Shown: piece by piece, positions 27,001-34,768 of the stretch
Position numbering within the stretch: position 1 is the first letter of the stretch
Layout: each line of letters begins with the position of its first letter
Source of the DNA: DASVNK01 sp964478815
GTDB taxonomy: Bacteria; Verrucomicrobiota; Verrucomicrobiia; Limisphaerales; SXQI01
Reading direction: 5' to 3'
DNA length: 64,000 nucleotides
NCBI GenBank assembly: GCA_964478815.1
Contig: CAYZKY010000005.1
Coordinates: forward strand, 17,870 to 81,869
Notes under the pieces: model-generated
The model's input: the letters and a program-made list of their open reading frames with translations, nothing else
Databases searched by the model: none
Told to the model about the DNA's origin: nothing
Program-made: the position numbers and the translations under genes

Positions 27001-30000
27001 TCCATCCGCCAGAGCTTTCTCAAGCGGTTTCAGCAACACCGCTCCGACCGCCTCGCCCGGCACAAACCCATCCGCTGCATCGTCGAAGGTCCGGCAAGCC
27101 CCGTTCGGGGACAGCATTCCGGCCTTGCTGCACAGCAAGTGAAAATCGGGTGTGGTGTTGATGAATACGCCGCCGGCCAGCGCCATCTCGATCTCGCCCT
27201 GGCAAATTGCCTGACAGGCCAGATGAATCGCGACCAGCGAGGAAGAGCACGCCGTGTCCACCGCCATCGCCGGCCCCTTCAAGTTCAAGTGATACGCCAG
27301 ACGCGCCGCCAGAATCGAAGGTTGGTTCCCGGTAAATACGTACCCATCGGGAGCCACGCCCGATTCCTTCAGTTTCAGGTAATAATCCCCACCTGCCGCA
27401 CCGACAAATAATCCGCAACGAGCCTCGTTCAAACGATTTGCAGGGTAACCCGCGTCTTCGAGGGTGTGCCATGCGGTTTCTAGGAACAGCCGTTGCTGCG
27501 GATCCATCCGCTCGGCTTCACGCCCGGAGATGTTGAAGAACAATGGATCGAATCGATCAATCTTGTCCAGGAACCCGCCCCATTTACATACACTTCGTCC
27601 CGGTGCCGCCGGATTGGAATCGTAAAAGCCTTCGATCGGCCAGCGCTCGGCCGGAATTTCCGTGATCGCGCTCCGCCCGGCCGCCAGATTCTGCCAAAAC
27701 GCTTCGAGGTTCTTTGCGCCGGGGAAGCGTCCGGCCATCCCGACAATCGCGATCTTCCCCGTCGTTCTCTCCTTGATTGCCCGGCGTGTCCGTTCCGGCC
27801 CGCGCACCATGATCTTTCCAATATTGGAGCGACTTTCCAGCGCGCGGTAAGCCTCTTTCAACTCGCCGAATTCGAACAGGTGCGCCAGCTTGGGCCGAAT
27901 CCGGCCTTCGCGCAGCCGCTGCATCATTGCCTCCAGCAGAGCCGGTGCCTCGTCCATGTTCGCGCGCAGTGCGTCGAAGAGGTTCACCGAACCGAACGTC
28001 TGATTGCGCGTGAGCCGCGAGAAATCCAACGACCCGGCGGCCTTCAATCCAGTCAGTGCTATCTCCACGTACCGTCCGTTCGGCGCGAGCACGTCCAGGC
28101 CCTTTTGGATGGCGTCTCCAGCGAGAGTGTTAAACACGACATCCACCCCGCGCCCGTTCGTCCGCCGGAGAATTTCCGTTGCGAAGTCCTGCGTGCGGTA
28201 ATTGATCGTCTCCTCGACGCCGAGGCTTTTCAGATACTCCAGTTTTTCCGAGTGCCCGGCGGTCGCGAATATGCGTGCTCCGGCTTCTTGCGCGAGTTGC
28301 ACCAGCATCAGCCCCGTTCCTCCCGCCGCGGTTTGGATCAGCACACTTTCGCCCGCACGGATGCGCGCCCGTTCCGCCGCCATTTGCGCCGTGAGAAAGA
28401 CGACCGGATACGCTGCCCCGTGCTCGAACGAAACATCGTCCGGCTTCAGCACTGCCAGCCGCTCGTCGACGTTGATCACTTCCGCGTGTCCACCAAAGGA
28501 CGGCCCTGTCAGGGCGACCACGCAATCCCCGAACTGGAACCGCGTTACCTCGTGCCCGACCTCCTCGATCTCGCCCGAGACTTCGAAGCCCGGCGTGAAC
28601 GGGTACTCCGGCATGCTCGGATACAACCCGCGGACGCACAGCCAATCGCCGAAATTCAGGGAGAAGGCGCGGATGCGAATCCGAATTTCACGCGCGCCTG
28701 GCGGACGAATCGGTATGCGCTGGATCTGCAGATCGTCGATTCCTCCCGGCCCTGTGATCACGGCCGCCAGCGCCTCCCCTTCACTCGGTGCCGCCGAGGC
28801 CCTTTCTAGAATTCTCGTTGTCTCCGGCGTCGGCGTCGTTCGAGCGAGTGGGCTCGCCGGAGCCAATTGATCCAGGTGGCTCGCCAACTCTGCAGCGCTC
28901 GAATAATCGAATAGCACGGTCGTCCGCAGGCTCAAGCCGAGCGCTTTGTTCAATCGGTTGATCAGGTCGACCGAAAGGATCGAATCGATTCCATATTCGG
29001 AGAACCGCTTGCGGATATTGATCTCCTCCGGCCGCAGTCGCAGGGTCGCCGCAATTTGCTGTTGTACGAGGCCCAGCATGTTCCCGCTGGCGGCGCGGCC
29101 AGTTCGTGGCGATTCCATGGGCCGCAAGACCTCCGGGTTTCTGGTCTGCGGTTCATCTGCGGCCACAACGCCGTCGCTTGATGCCATTATCACCGTCTGC
29201 CGGGAATCGACATGGGCCAGGACACAGGGCGTGTCGAACCCAGCAGCCCGAAGCCGCTGCTGCCAAGCCACGACGTTCAGCAGAGGCGATCCCGGCAATC
29301 GGAATTCGGAATCGTCAAACAACCACCATCCATCCAGCAGCCCGAAGGTGACCGTCGCAAAGCACGAGACTTCCGTCAGCTCGTTCAGAATCAATACGCC
29401 ATTCCGTTTCAGCAGTTGTTTGACCTGCGCCAATGTTTGGTCGATCGCGCGGGTCGCATGCAGCACGTTGGAGGCAATCACGATGTCGCATGAGTTGAGT
29501 TCGAGGCCCTGCGCCTCGATGCTCCGCTCGATGTCCAGAGTCTGGAATTTCAAGAAGGGCCACTCGGCTCCAAATTCTTGCTTCCCATGTTGGATGAAGC
29601 TGTCCGAAACATCCGTGTAACAATATTCGAGCTTGCCCGGAGCGATATTTCGGTCTCTCAGCAGCCGGGTTAAGACTTCGCCCACGAACCGGGTCGTCCC
29701 GCCCGTCCCCGAGCCAATTTCGAGAATTCGAACGCGTTGCGTTGATTCGTTCGAAAGGGGCCCGATGATCGATGCCGCTACACTCTTCGCCACGATCCGA
29801 TTGCACGCGTCCGCAATTGAGTTGCCAGCGTAGATCGGCTCCACGAGCGCCATCGAAGAATCGGGGAACATCACTTCGGTGGCCTGGATCTGGCCCGTCA
29901 CGATCTTTCGGAAATGCTCCAGGCAAAGATGCGCCAAAGTGGCGTGCGCCTCGAATCCCGGGAAGCTTTCCTCGGGACCCTTCGGCCTCGCCAATTCATC

Positions 30001-33000
30001 TTGCTCCACGGCGATGCGATGGCCGTCTCCGTCCTGCGCAATCAGCCCATGCGCCTCGAGCGCTCGGAGTGCCGCCGTCCAGAGCCTTCCGTACTTGGGT
30101 AACCAATCTGCGGCAGGCTTCGGGCCGAATCGAACACTCGACCACGCTTGTCCTGGGGGCACAATCGCCTCCAGAAGTTCGGCCGCGCAACGCCTGTTCA
30201 GCCGTGCAAGGGAATTAGGCACTTCCGAAAGTGTAGCCTCAAGTCGTTTCCATTCGACGTCGCAGGCCGCCCGAATCCCGCTCGTGTCGGCCTGCGACCC
30301 CGCCGGAAGGCATTTCGCCCGCCCGCCCAGCACCACGCTGCTGGACTTCAAAACTTCGGGATCAATCTTGGCCGCGACCACTTGCGGCAGGCGGCTTTCC
30401 AGAGCGGCCTCCAGGCAAGCCATCCCTTCGTCGACGCCAATCGGATGCACGCCCAGTGTTTCCAGCCGGTCGATCATCCCGCTCCGCGCCATGATCCCGA
30501 CCTCGCCCCACAATCCCCAATTCACGGTGATCACCGGGTAGGGGACTTCCCGTCGAAGCTGTTCCGCGAATGCATCCTGAAAGGCACAGCCCGCCACGTA
30601 GTTGCTCTGGCCTGCGTTGGCGATCAGCGAATTCAGCGACGAGAAATAAAGGCAGAAATCGAGCGGCTTATCGCGCAAGGCTCGGTCTAACGCAAGGGTT
30701 CCCTCTACTTTCGACCTCAATACAGACAGGAAATCATCGTCTCCCATCGCCCGAACTGATCGGTCCGACAGAGTCAACGCGGAATGAATCACGCCGTGAA
30801 TGGCTCCAGAATGTTCTCGGATATGAGTAACGATGCGTTGAACGTGTTCCTTGTCCCCGAGATCGGCTTGAAAGTACTCCGCGCCAAGCTCTCGCACTTC
30901 GCGGCGTTGATCTTCCGAAAGCGCACTTCGTCCCAACAAGAAGCACTTGGCCTGGAATTCTCGATGCAGACGCTTTGCCAGCGCAAAACCCAAACCGCCT
31001 CGACCGCCCGCAATCAGATACCGCCCGCCCGCGCGAAAGAGAGTCGATGAGCGCGTTGCCGGAAGCTCGATCGGATGCAATTCTCGCACATGCCGCAACC
31101 CGCCCCTCACCGCTGCCTCAAGGTTCGATTCCAGTTCCACCAGTCGAACGCTCGGCCCGTCGAATTTATCCACGTCGATGCACGAGACCCGCCATCGCGG
31201 ATGCTCGTGCGCGGCAGCTTTGGCAAGGCCGGCCACCAAAGCGCCCTCCGGACGCAACGCGGCTTCTTCTCCAGTCACCGAGTGCGCATTCTGCGTGATA
31301 ACCTTGAGGCCAATCTTCCGCTCCTGATCGAGGATCTGGCATAGACGCAGCAATGCCAGCACGCCGGTTCGATACACCTCGGACAACGATTCCCTCCCAG
31401 CGATCCCGTCGGTCGGCATGCCTCCAAGAAAATAGACCTCCGAAACGTCCGCCGCCTCAGTCAGCACACGCTCGAAGTCCAGGCGGCTGCTCGCATCGAT
31501 AGCCATGCGGTTCTTCGAGAGCTTCTCGTACTTGCGCCCCAGATGAATCTGCACGACGTGACGCCCAGCGGTCTCGCGTTCCAGCTCGTCCGAAAACCCA
31601 CCGTCGTAGGCATTTCGAAACACCAGGATGCTCCCGCTTCGTGAAGGGGGGGCCTCCGCCGCGTCTCCACGAATGGCCCAACGGGGAATGAAACAAGGCA
31701 CGGAAAGTGCCTTCGCGGCGTTTGCCGGTGCTTTGACCGGCTTGAGGACAATCTCCTGAAAGTCCGCCGCCAGCGAGCCATCCATCCCCAGCAATTGCGC
31801 GCTGACGGCCGCGTCGCGCCCTGAAGCCGGCGCTTCCTCCGTCCGCACATGAACGTAGCCAGACGTCGGCAGGTTCGGCACGATCCACGCGCTTTTCACC
31901 GAAAATGGCACCATGGCGCTTCCACGAGCCAGCGGCTCGCGATAGAGTGGCAGAATCGCTTGGAACAACGCATCGAGTGCGGCGTCGGTGCCTTCCGAGG
32001 AAGAGGGCAATTCGAAGCGAATCAACGCTTCGGTGGGCGCACTCCACGTTTCGCGCACGATGCGGAATGTCTTGCCGTACTCGATCCCGATGGCGCTGAA
32101 TCGCCGGTACAGTTCTTCCGAGGTCATGCCGGCCCGCAACCGGGCCTGAATCTCCGAAACGGGTTCGCTCGCTGTTCGTCGGCTTTCGTCGCGCTCCCAT
32201 CGCCCCGTCGAGTGCTCCCCTTTCTGACTCTTCAGCGACCAGTTGCCATCCTGGAAATCGATGTGGAACGCCGCTCCACCATCGTCGACTGTTCCCGGAA
32301 GCCTCCAGAGAACGTCGCCCAACGTTCCGGCTTCACCCAAGCCCAGCCGATTGGCTTCTTCGATGACCATCCGGAGTTGCGTCACGCCGGGAAGAACCTT
32401 GGCTCCAAAGACGCGATGATCCTTCAACAACGATTCGCTTCCGCTAAAACACAATTCGGATCTTTTCTGCTTCGCGTGCTCCGTTGGTTTGCGTCGGTCC
32501 TCAACTGCCGGGAACCAGTGCCGCCGTCGTTCGAACGGATAGGTCGGCAAGGAAACAACTCGTGCGCTGCTTTCGTGCAGTTTGCCCCAATCGATGCTCT
32601 TGCCCTCCACCCATGCGCGGCCTCCCTGCTGCAGCCCATCCAGGGAAGCATCCGGCGCGAGCAAGGCTTCCGAAGGTTTGTCTTCGGCAGCCCGCCCCAC
32701 GACGATTCGCTCATCGGCCTTTCCGGCATCGAAGTGTCGCAGCAGTTCTGTAATTTCTTCGAGGCTTTGGCCGGCGATCGCCAATCGATGCTCGTGGTGC
32801 TGGCGTCCTGTTTGAAGTGAGAAGCAGAACTCAGCCAGCGAGATGTCCGGCGCTTCGTTCCTCAAATACTCCTCGAATCGTTTCGCATAAGCGCGCAGCC
32901 GATCCGGCGATGTCGCCGACAAAACGAAAAGACCCGGTCTCGCCTCGCTCGCTCTTTTTCTTGCGCCGGGATACTCCTCCACCACCACATGCGCGTACGC

Positions 33001-34764
33001 GCCGCCCATCGCAAAAGCGCTGATCCCGGCCCGGCGCGGGTGGCTCACAGGGTCCGGCCACTCCCGGCCCTCCCGGTTCACATAGAGCGGAGAGTTCTCC
33101 AATTTGATATACGGATTAAGTTCCTGGAAATGTGGCATGGCGGGAATAAACCCGTGCTTCATGCACAGGATCGCCTTGATCACGCCCGCCACTCCTGCTG
33201 TTCCTTCCGTGTGGCCGATGTTCGCTTTCACCGATCCGATGGCGCAGGTGCCCTTCTTGTCCGTGAACGGCTTGAACGCCTTCTTGAGCGCCTCGGTCTC
33301 GACCGGATCGCCAATCAGCGTTCCCGTCCCGTGCGCCTCGATATAGCCCAGCGTCTCCGGCGAAATCCCCGCATCCTTCCACGCGCGTTGCACCACCGCC
33401 GTTTGCAGCAGAGTCCTCGGCGACGTCGGATTATTCGCGCGTCCTCCGTGATTGAGGGCGGAGCCCTTGATCACGGCGTGAATCTGATCCCCATCTCGCA
33501 ACGCGGCTTCGAGCGGCTTCAGCAGCAACGCCGCGATTCCTTCCCCCGGCACATAGCCATCCGCCGAGGCATCGAACGTATGACAGCGTCCCGTCGGGGA
33601 CAAAGCCCCAATAGCCGAGAAATAAACGTAATGCAGCGGGCTCAGCAGCAAGTTCGTTCCTGCCGCGAAGGCCATTTCGCAATCGCCCGCCTGCAACGCC
33701 CGGCAGGCAAGGTGCAGCGCCACCAGCGACGAACTGCACGCGTCATCCACCGGAATGCTCGGCCCCCGCAGATCGAAGAAATACGAAGGCCGGTTGGCCA
33801 CGAACGACAGCGCACTGCTTACGCCCGCCATGCCTGAAATCGGCACGCCCAATCGCACGATCTCGTCCCAGTACTCCCGGAAGCACACGCCCACATACAA
33901 CCCGGTATTGCTGCCCCAAATCTTGCGGCCGTATCCCGCGTCCTCCACCGTCTCGTACATCACTTCCAACAGCATCCTCAACTGCGGGTCCGTGAAGTCC
34001 GCTTCCGGAGGCGAGATGTGAAAAAACAGGGGGTCGAACTTGTCCACGTCCGGAAGAAAGCTGCCCCACTTGCAATAAGTCCGGTCCGGCCTCTGCGGCG
34101 TCGGGTCGAACCACGGCCGGTAATCCCAATGATCCTGCGGCACTTCGGTGATGAGGTTCGTCCGGTCGCGCAGATGCCGCCAGAACGTTCGCAAGTTTGG
34201 CGATTGCGCGAAGCGCCCCGCCATCCCGATCACCGCGATGTCCTTCGTCTTCGTTTTGGATTCGCCCGGCTCTTCCACGATCGGCACCGGCTCGGCCCAT
34301 TCCGTGCGCGCTCCTTCGCTTCGAATTTCCGGGCTGGCTTCTATTCGCGGTGCCACGAGTTCCGGCACTGGCCCGCGGCGCGCAAAGAACGCCGTAAACT
34401 TCTCCCCATGCTCCTTCTCCAGGTAACCGCTTAGTTCGAGGATGTTCTGATATTCGAAGAACAGAGTTGGATACAATTCGATCCCGACCTCTTTCTCGAT
34501 TTGTTCGACGACACCGATCAGCTTCGACGAGTCGGCGCCCAACTCAAGGAACGGCCGATTCACGGACACCGCTTCCGGCGTGCATTCCAGCATGGGGGCC
34601 ACGCGCTCGGCCAGGAAGCGCTGAATCGAGCCCGGGAGATCCGTTGTTGTCGCTGCACCGCGAATCTGCACGATGCGGCGATAGGCCTCCTCCTCCGTCA
34701 TTCGCTGCTCCGCCACTTGCGCCAGGAGCTGCTCGATTTCCAGATGGTTCCCGTTGGAATGCAT
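21052..34764 (-). CDS. Gene C: trans-AT PKS, ACP / KS-DH-KR-cMT-ACP-ER / KS-DH-ACP / KS-KR-ACP
   Basis: 4570 residues, the largest protein here. ACP1 (Ser79) completes the KS at the end of gene B. Module 2: KS (Cys343 in DDACSSS), DH (His783, HRVFGAKVLP), KR (near 1251), C-methyltransferase (EIGSGTGG near 1679), ACP2 (Ser1928), and a zinc-independent MDR-type enoylreductase (about 2000-2310, NFGDWLCVRG, AAGGTGL) placed after the ACP. This set predicts an alpha-methyl, fully reduced unit. Module 3: KS (Cys2506), DH (His2955, YGPSF, DGALQ), ACP3 (Ser3244). Module 4: KS (Cys3507), KR (near 4189), ACP4 (Ser4524). All three KS keep Cys and both His. Both KRs have Cys where the catalytic Asn of YxxxN is usual (NYVAGC, DYGAAC); I recall this change from other trans-AT KRs. 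Post-KS linkers are short with LPxYPFxRxRYW ends, and there is no AT. The N-terminal helix (IEQLLAQVAEQRMTEEEAY) pairs with the C-terminus of gene B. Confidence 0.97.
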   Translation of the reverse strand: MHSNGNHLEIEQLLAQVAEQRMTEEEAYRRIVQIRGAATTTDLPGSIQRFLAERVAPMLECTPEAVSVNRPFLELGADSSKLIGVVEQIEKEVGIELYPTLFFEYQNILELSGYLEKEHGEKFTAFFARRGPVPELVAPRIEASPEIRSEGARTEWAEPVPIVEEPGESKTKTKDIAVIGMAGRFAQSPNLRTFWRHLRDRTNLITEVPQDHWDYRPWFDPTPQRPDRTYCKWGSFLPDVDKFDPLFFHISPPEADFTDPQLRMLLEVMYETVEDAGYGRKIWGSNTGLYVGVCFREYWDEIVRLGVPISGMAGVSSALSFVANRPSYFFDLRGPSIPVDDACSSSLVALHLACRALQAGDCEMAFAAGTNLLLSPLHYVYFSAIGALSPTGRCHTFDASADGYVPGEGIAALLLKPLEAALRDGDQIHAVIKGSALNHGGRANNPTSPRTLLQTAVVQRAWKDAGISPETLGYIEAHGTGTLIGDPVETEALKKAFKPFTDKKGTCAIGSVKANIGHTEGTAGVAGVIKAILCMKHGFIPAMPHFQELNPYIKLENSPLYVNREGREWPDPVSHPRRAGISAFAMGGAYAHVVVEEYPGARKRASEARPGLFVLSATSPDRLRAYAKRFEEYLRNEAPDISLAEFCFSLQTGRQHHEHRLAIAGQSLEEITELLRHFDAGKADERIVVGRAAEDKPSEALLAPDASLDGLQQGGRAWVEGKSIDWGKLHESSARVVSLPTYPFERRRHWFPAVEDRRKPTEHAKQKRSELCFSGSESLLKDHRVFGAKVLPGVTQLRMVIEEANRLGLGEAGTLGDVLWRLPGTVDDGGAAFHIDFQDGNWSLKSQKGEHSTGRWERDESRRTASEPVSEIQARLRAGMTSEELYRRFSAIGIEYGKTFRIVRETWSAPTEALIRFELPSSSEGTDAALDALFQAILPLYREPLARGSAMVPFSVKSAWIVPNLPTSGYVHVRTEEAPASGRDAAVSAQLLGMDGSLAADFQEIVLKPVKAPANAAKALSVPCFIPRWAIRGDAAEAPPSRSGSILVFRNAYDGGFSDELERETAGRHVVQIHLGRKYEKLSKNRMAIDASSRLDFERVLTEAADVSEVYFLGGMPTDGIAGRESLSEVYRTGVLALLRLCQILDQERKIGLKVITQNAHSVTGEEAALRPEGALVAGLAKAAAHEHPRWRVSCIDVDKFDGPSVRLVELESNLEAAVRGGLRHVRELHPIELPATRSSTLFRAGGRYLIAGGRGGLGFALAKRLHREFQAKCFLLGRSALSEDQRREVRELGAEYFQADLGDKEHVQRIVTHIREHSGAIHGVIHSALTLSDRSVRAMGDDDFLSVLRSKVEGTLALDRALRDKPLDFCLYFSSLNSLIANAGQSNYVAGCAFQDAFAEQLRREVPYPVITVNWGLWGEVGIMARSGMIDRLETLGVHPIGVDEGMACLEAALESRLPQVVAAKIDPEVLKSSSVVLGGRAKCLPAGSQADTSGIRAACDVEWKRLEATLSEVPNSLARLNRRCAAELLEAIVPPGQAWSSVRFGPKPAADWLPKYGRLWTAALRALEAHGLIAQDGDGHRIAVEQDELARPKGPEESFPGFEAHATLAHLCLEHFRKIVTGQIQATEVMFPDSSMALVEPIYAGNSIADACNRIVAKSVAASIIGPLSNESTQRVRILEIGSGTGGTTRFVGEVLTRLLRDRNIAPGKLEYCYTDVSDSFIQHGKQEFGAEWPFLKFQTLDIERSIEAQGLELNSCDIVIASNVLHATRAIDQTLAQVKQLLKRNGVLILNELTEVSCFATVTFGLLDGWWLFDDSEFRLPGSPLLNVVAWQQRLRAAGFDTPCVLAHVDSRQTVIMASSDGVVAADEPQTRNPEVLRPMESPRTGRAASGNMLGLVQQQIAATLRLRPEEINIRKRFSEYGIDSILSVDLINRLNKALGLSLRTTVLFDYSSAAELASHLDQLAPASPLARTTPTPETTRILERASAAPSEGEALAAVITGPGGIDDLQIQRIPIRPPGAREIRIRIRAFSLNFGDWLCVRGLYPSMPEYPFTPGFEVSGEIEEVGHEVTRFQFGDCVVALTGPSFGGHAEVINVDERLAVLKPDDVSFEHGAAYPVVFLTAQMAAERARIRAGESVLIQTAAGGTGLMLVQLAQEAGARIFATAGHSEKLEYLKSLGVEETINYRTQDFATEILRRTNGRGVDVVFNTLAGDAIQKGLDVLAPNGRYVEIALTGLKAAGSLDFSRLTRNQTFGSVNLFDALRANMDEAPALLEAMMQRLREGRIRPKLAHLFEFGELKEAYRALESRSNIGKIMVRGPERTRRAIKERTTGKIAIVGMAGRFPGAKNLEAFWQNLAAGRSAITEIPAERWPIEGFYDSNPAAPGRSVCKWGGFLDKIDRFDPLFFNISGREAERMDPQQRLFLETAWHTLEDAGYPANRLNEARCGLFVGAAGGDYYLKLKESGVAPDGYVFTGNQPSILAARLAYHLNLKGPAMAVDTACSSSLVAIHLACQAICQGEIEMALAGGVFINTTPDFHLLCSKAGMLSPNGACRTFDDAADGFVPGEAVGAVLLKPLEKALADGDNIHGVILGSGLNQDGRTNGITAPSAVSQTSLELEVYRKAGIDPATISYVEAHGTGTKLGDPIEIEALANAFRKTTQRTGFCDIGSVKTNIGHAATAAGIASLLKVLLGLQHEHIPPSLNFATENRQLRLEETPFKVSRSLRAWERSASRPRRAAISSFGFSGTNCHLVIEEAPTRRPAPAVSRGPAVVVVSGKTEEALAARVRELQEWLKTHPATEVTDVAYSLACCRDHFEHRVAILADDLAELAKKLGDLGRMTSRGASSEPSDTNSAQVARALREMTTPGAKREALGALSGLYVRGADVPWERLYSDRKRNRIVLPGYPFADERYWIPNDSGENKSGVTTPPSVDSRKSSVPLSGDEDYLRDHVIAGDRILPAVVYLEWTRKVIAPGSRLTNCVWLQPFHAQTADVAASLDIAISGGDIAITSAQGCHFQATAQSTGTSSPVIADLALEAIKARCPNRLGRNELYGLFAEREIVYGPSFRSVQEVWCSEREAVAFLVLADIETQDTAAGWPPGLLDGALQSAMALMRRHLPARGGAFVPYGLESLEFPVNRLPSRLTVHTRLTEQTENRFKFDLSIGDEAGRGLLALRGFGVKALSNEVPAVPATTSAGTIAMPEFQTHAEEFLRQILAKELRIEPRTIRPTDPFEKFGIDSIMVNEFNILLEKTFGPISKTIFFECKNLRELAAHFIEHHPSTLRARLPDIDSRLKGAPVSVPRQVATPERNEFAGANAIDGPSRVKDEDIAIIGMAGRFPKARNVNEFWENLRAGRDCTSEIPAERWDQSRWFDPDPKQEGKCYTRWGAFIDDFDQFDPLFFKISPQEAELMDPQERHFLEIAYLTMADAGYTPESLRQASASTRGKDIGVFVGVMWGDYQLYGGAESFAESPLPWSAYWSIANRVSYTFDFQGPSLAIDSACSSSLTAIHLACESLHRGQCRTALAGGVNLSLHPNKYRQLCQMKFASTDGKCRSFGAGGDGYVPGEGVGAVLLKPLSQAVRDGDHIYGVIKATGVNHGGKTNGYSVPNPRAQANLIADVIERSGVAPESIGYLEAHGTGTSLGDPIEVTGLTKAFAEFTPERGFCALGSAKSNIGHLEAAAGIAATIKVLLQMKHRQLAPSLHSETVNPNIRFEETPFRLQRALAVWASPTGNGQADRRTAGVSSFGAGGANAHLIIEEFQETRPVTPRHPQELVVLSALTEQQLKEAAETLREALSGQNHLPVDRIAWTLQDGRESMPVRLAFCARDTTECSDKLARFAADDFANDIWTRLDPTEPNVETGPEEVSYIENLCRNRRLDKLAACWLAGHRIEWAKLHGEKVRPVRLPLPATPFARQRYWIAKPVSPREPTERIADELFYATRWEHSPATQTVPSNSSTQRHILVFDTTDAIGTSWATALAGEGEQLQITRIVASSSDPAGCDASLSVRPGCEADYDDVMRKLAAAGTSPTDVLMLWPYRSPMNGPDQCAGLEAAKRTEQSVLPLFLLTKALQSHFYSDSINLLAVSRSQEGGTHPIDVAMGGFAASARRERPHHRIRTLAIGEPAPSQAELDTLLWSELNQPDDGIEVRRAGGNRSLRRVVTSPSGDLDSSPEIRRGGVYLLTGGLGELGIEFARYLGEEFLARVILLGRSPLDAQRQEKLAQLGEQGVLYLAADISRANELESALSKARERFGPIQGVLHLACVVEDALVFRKTVDNFRRVLAPKVDGTLALDWATRNDPLDFFVSFSSAVALTGNAGQTDYGAACRFQDAFAETRDQLRAKGLRSGRSISIGWSQWEKAGHFASRDFLKSMGIEPLSLRKGWLALQRSLRSSENFHLVIDGDPGRIRALLGIRNDVASDRTEDAKPASPPVLHAFSQTEAALSESELDAFLTQWADQATPEELRLAEAFVPAAPPNGHAAESSVMDAIESALKNRLKLTLSPADRRKPLTDFGLDSINAVKLADDLQKQLGVEVNPKLFWDSANVEAMAEALAQQRRGRKGQ
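21064..21069 (-). promoter_or_regulatory. Ribosome binding site of gene D
   Basis: On the minus strand GGGAGG lies 8 nt before the ATG of gene D and inside the last codons of gene C. It is the clearest Shine-Dalgarno sequence at any internal junction of the operon and supports the ATGA-overlap start. Most other junctions show no clear site. Confidence 0.7.
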
Positions 34765-34768
34765 AGCG

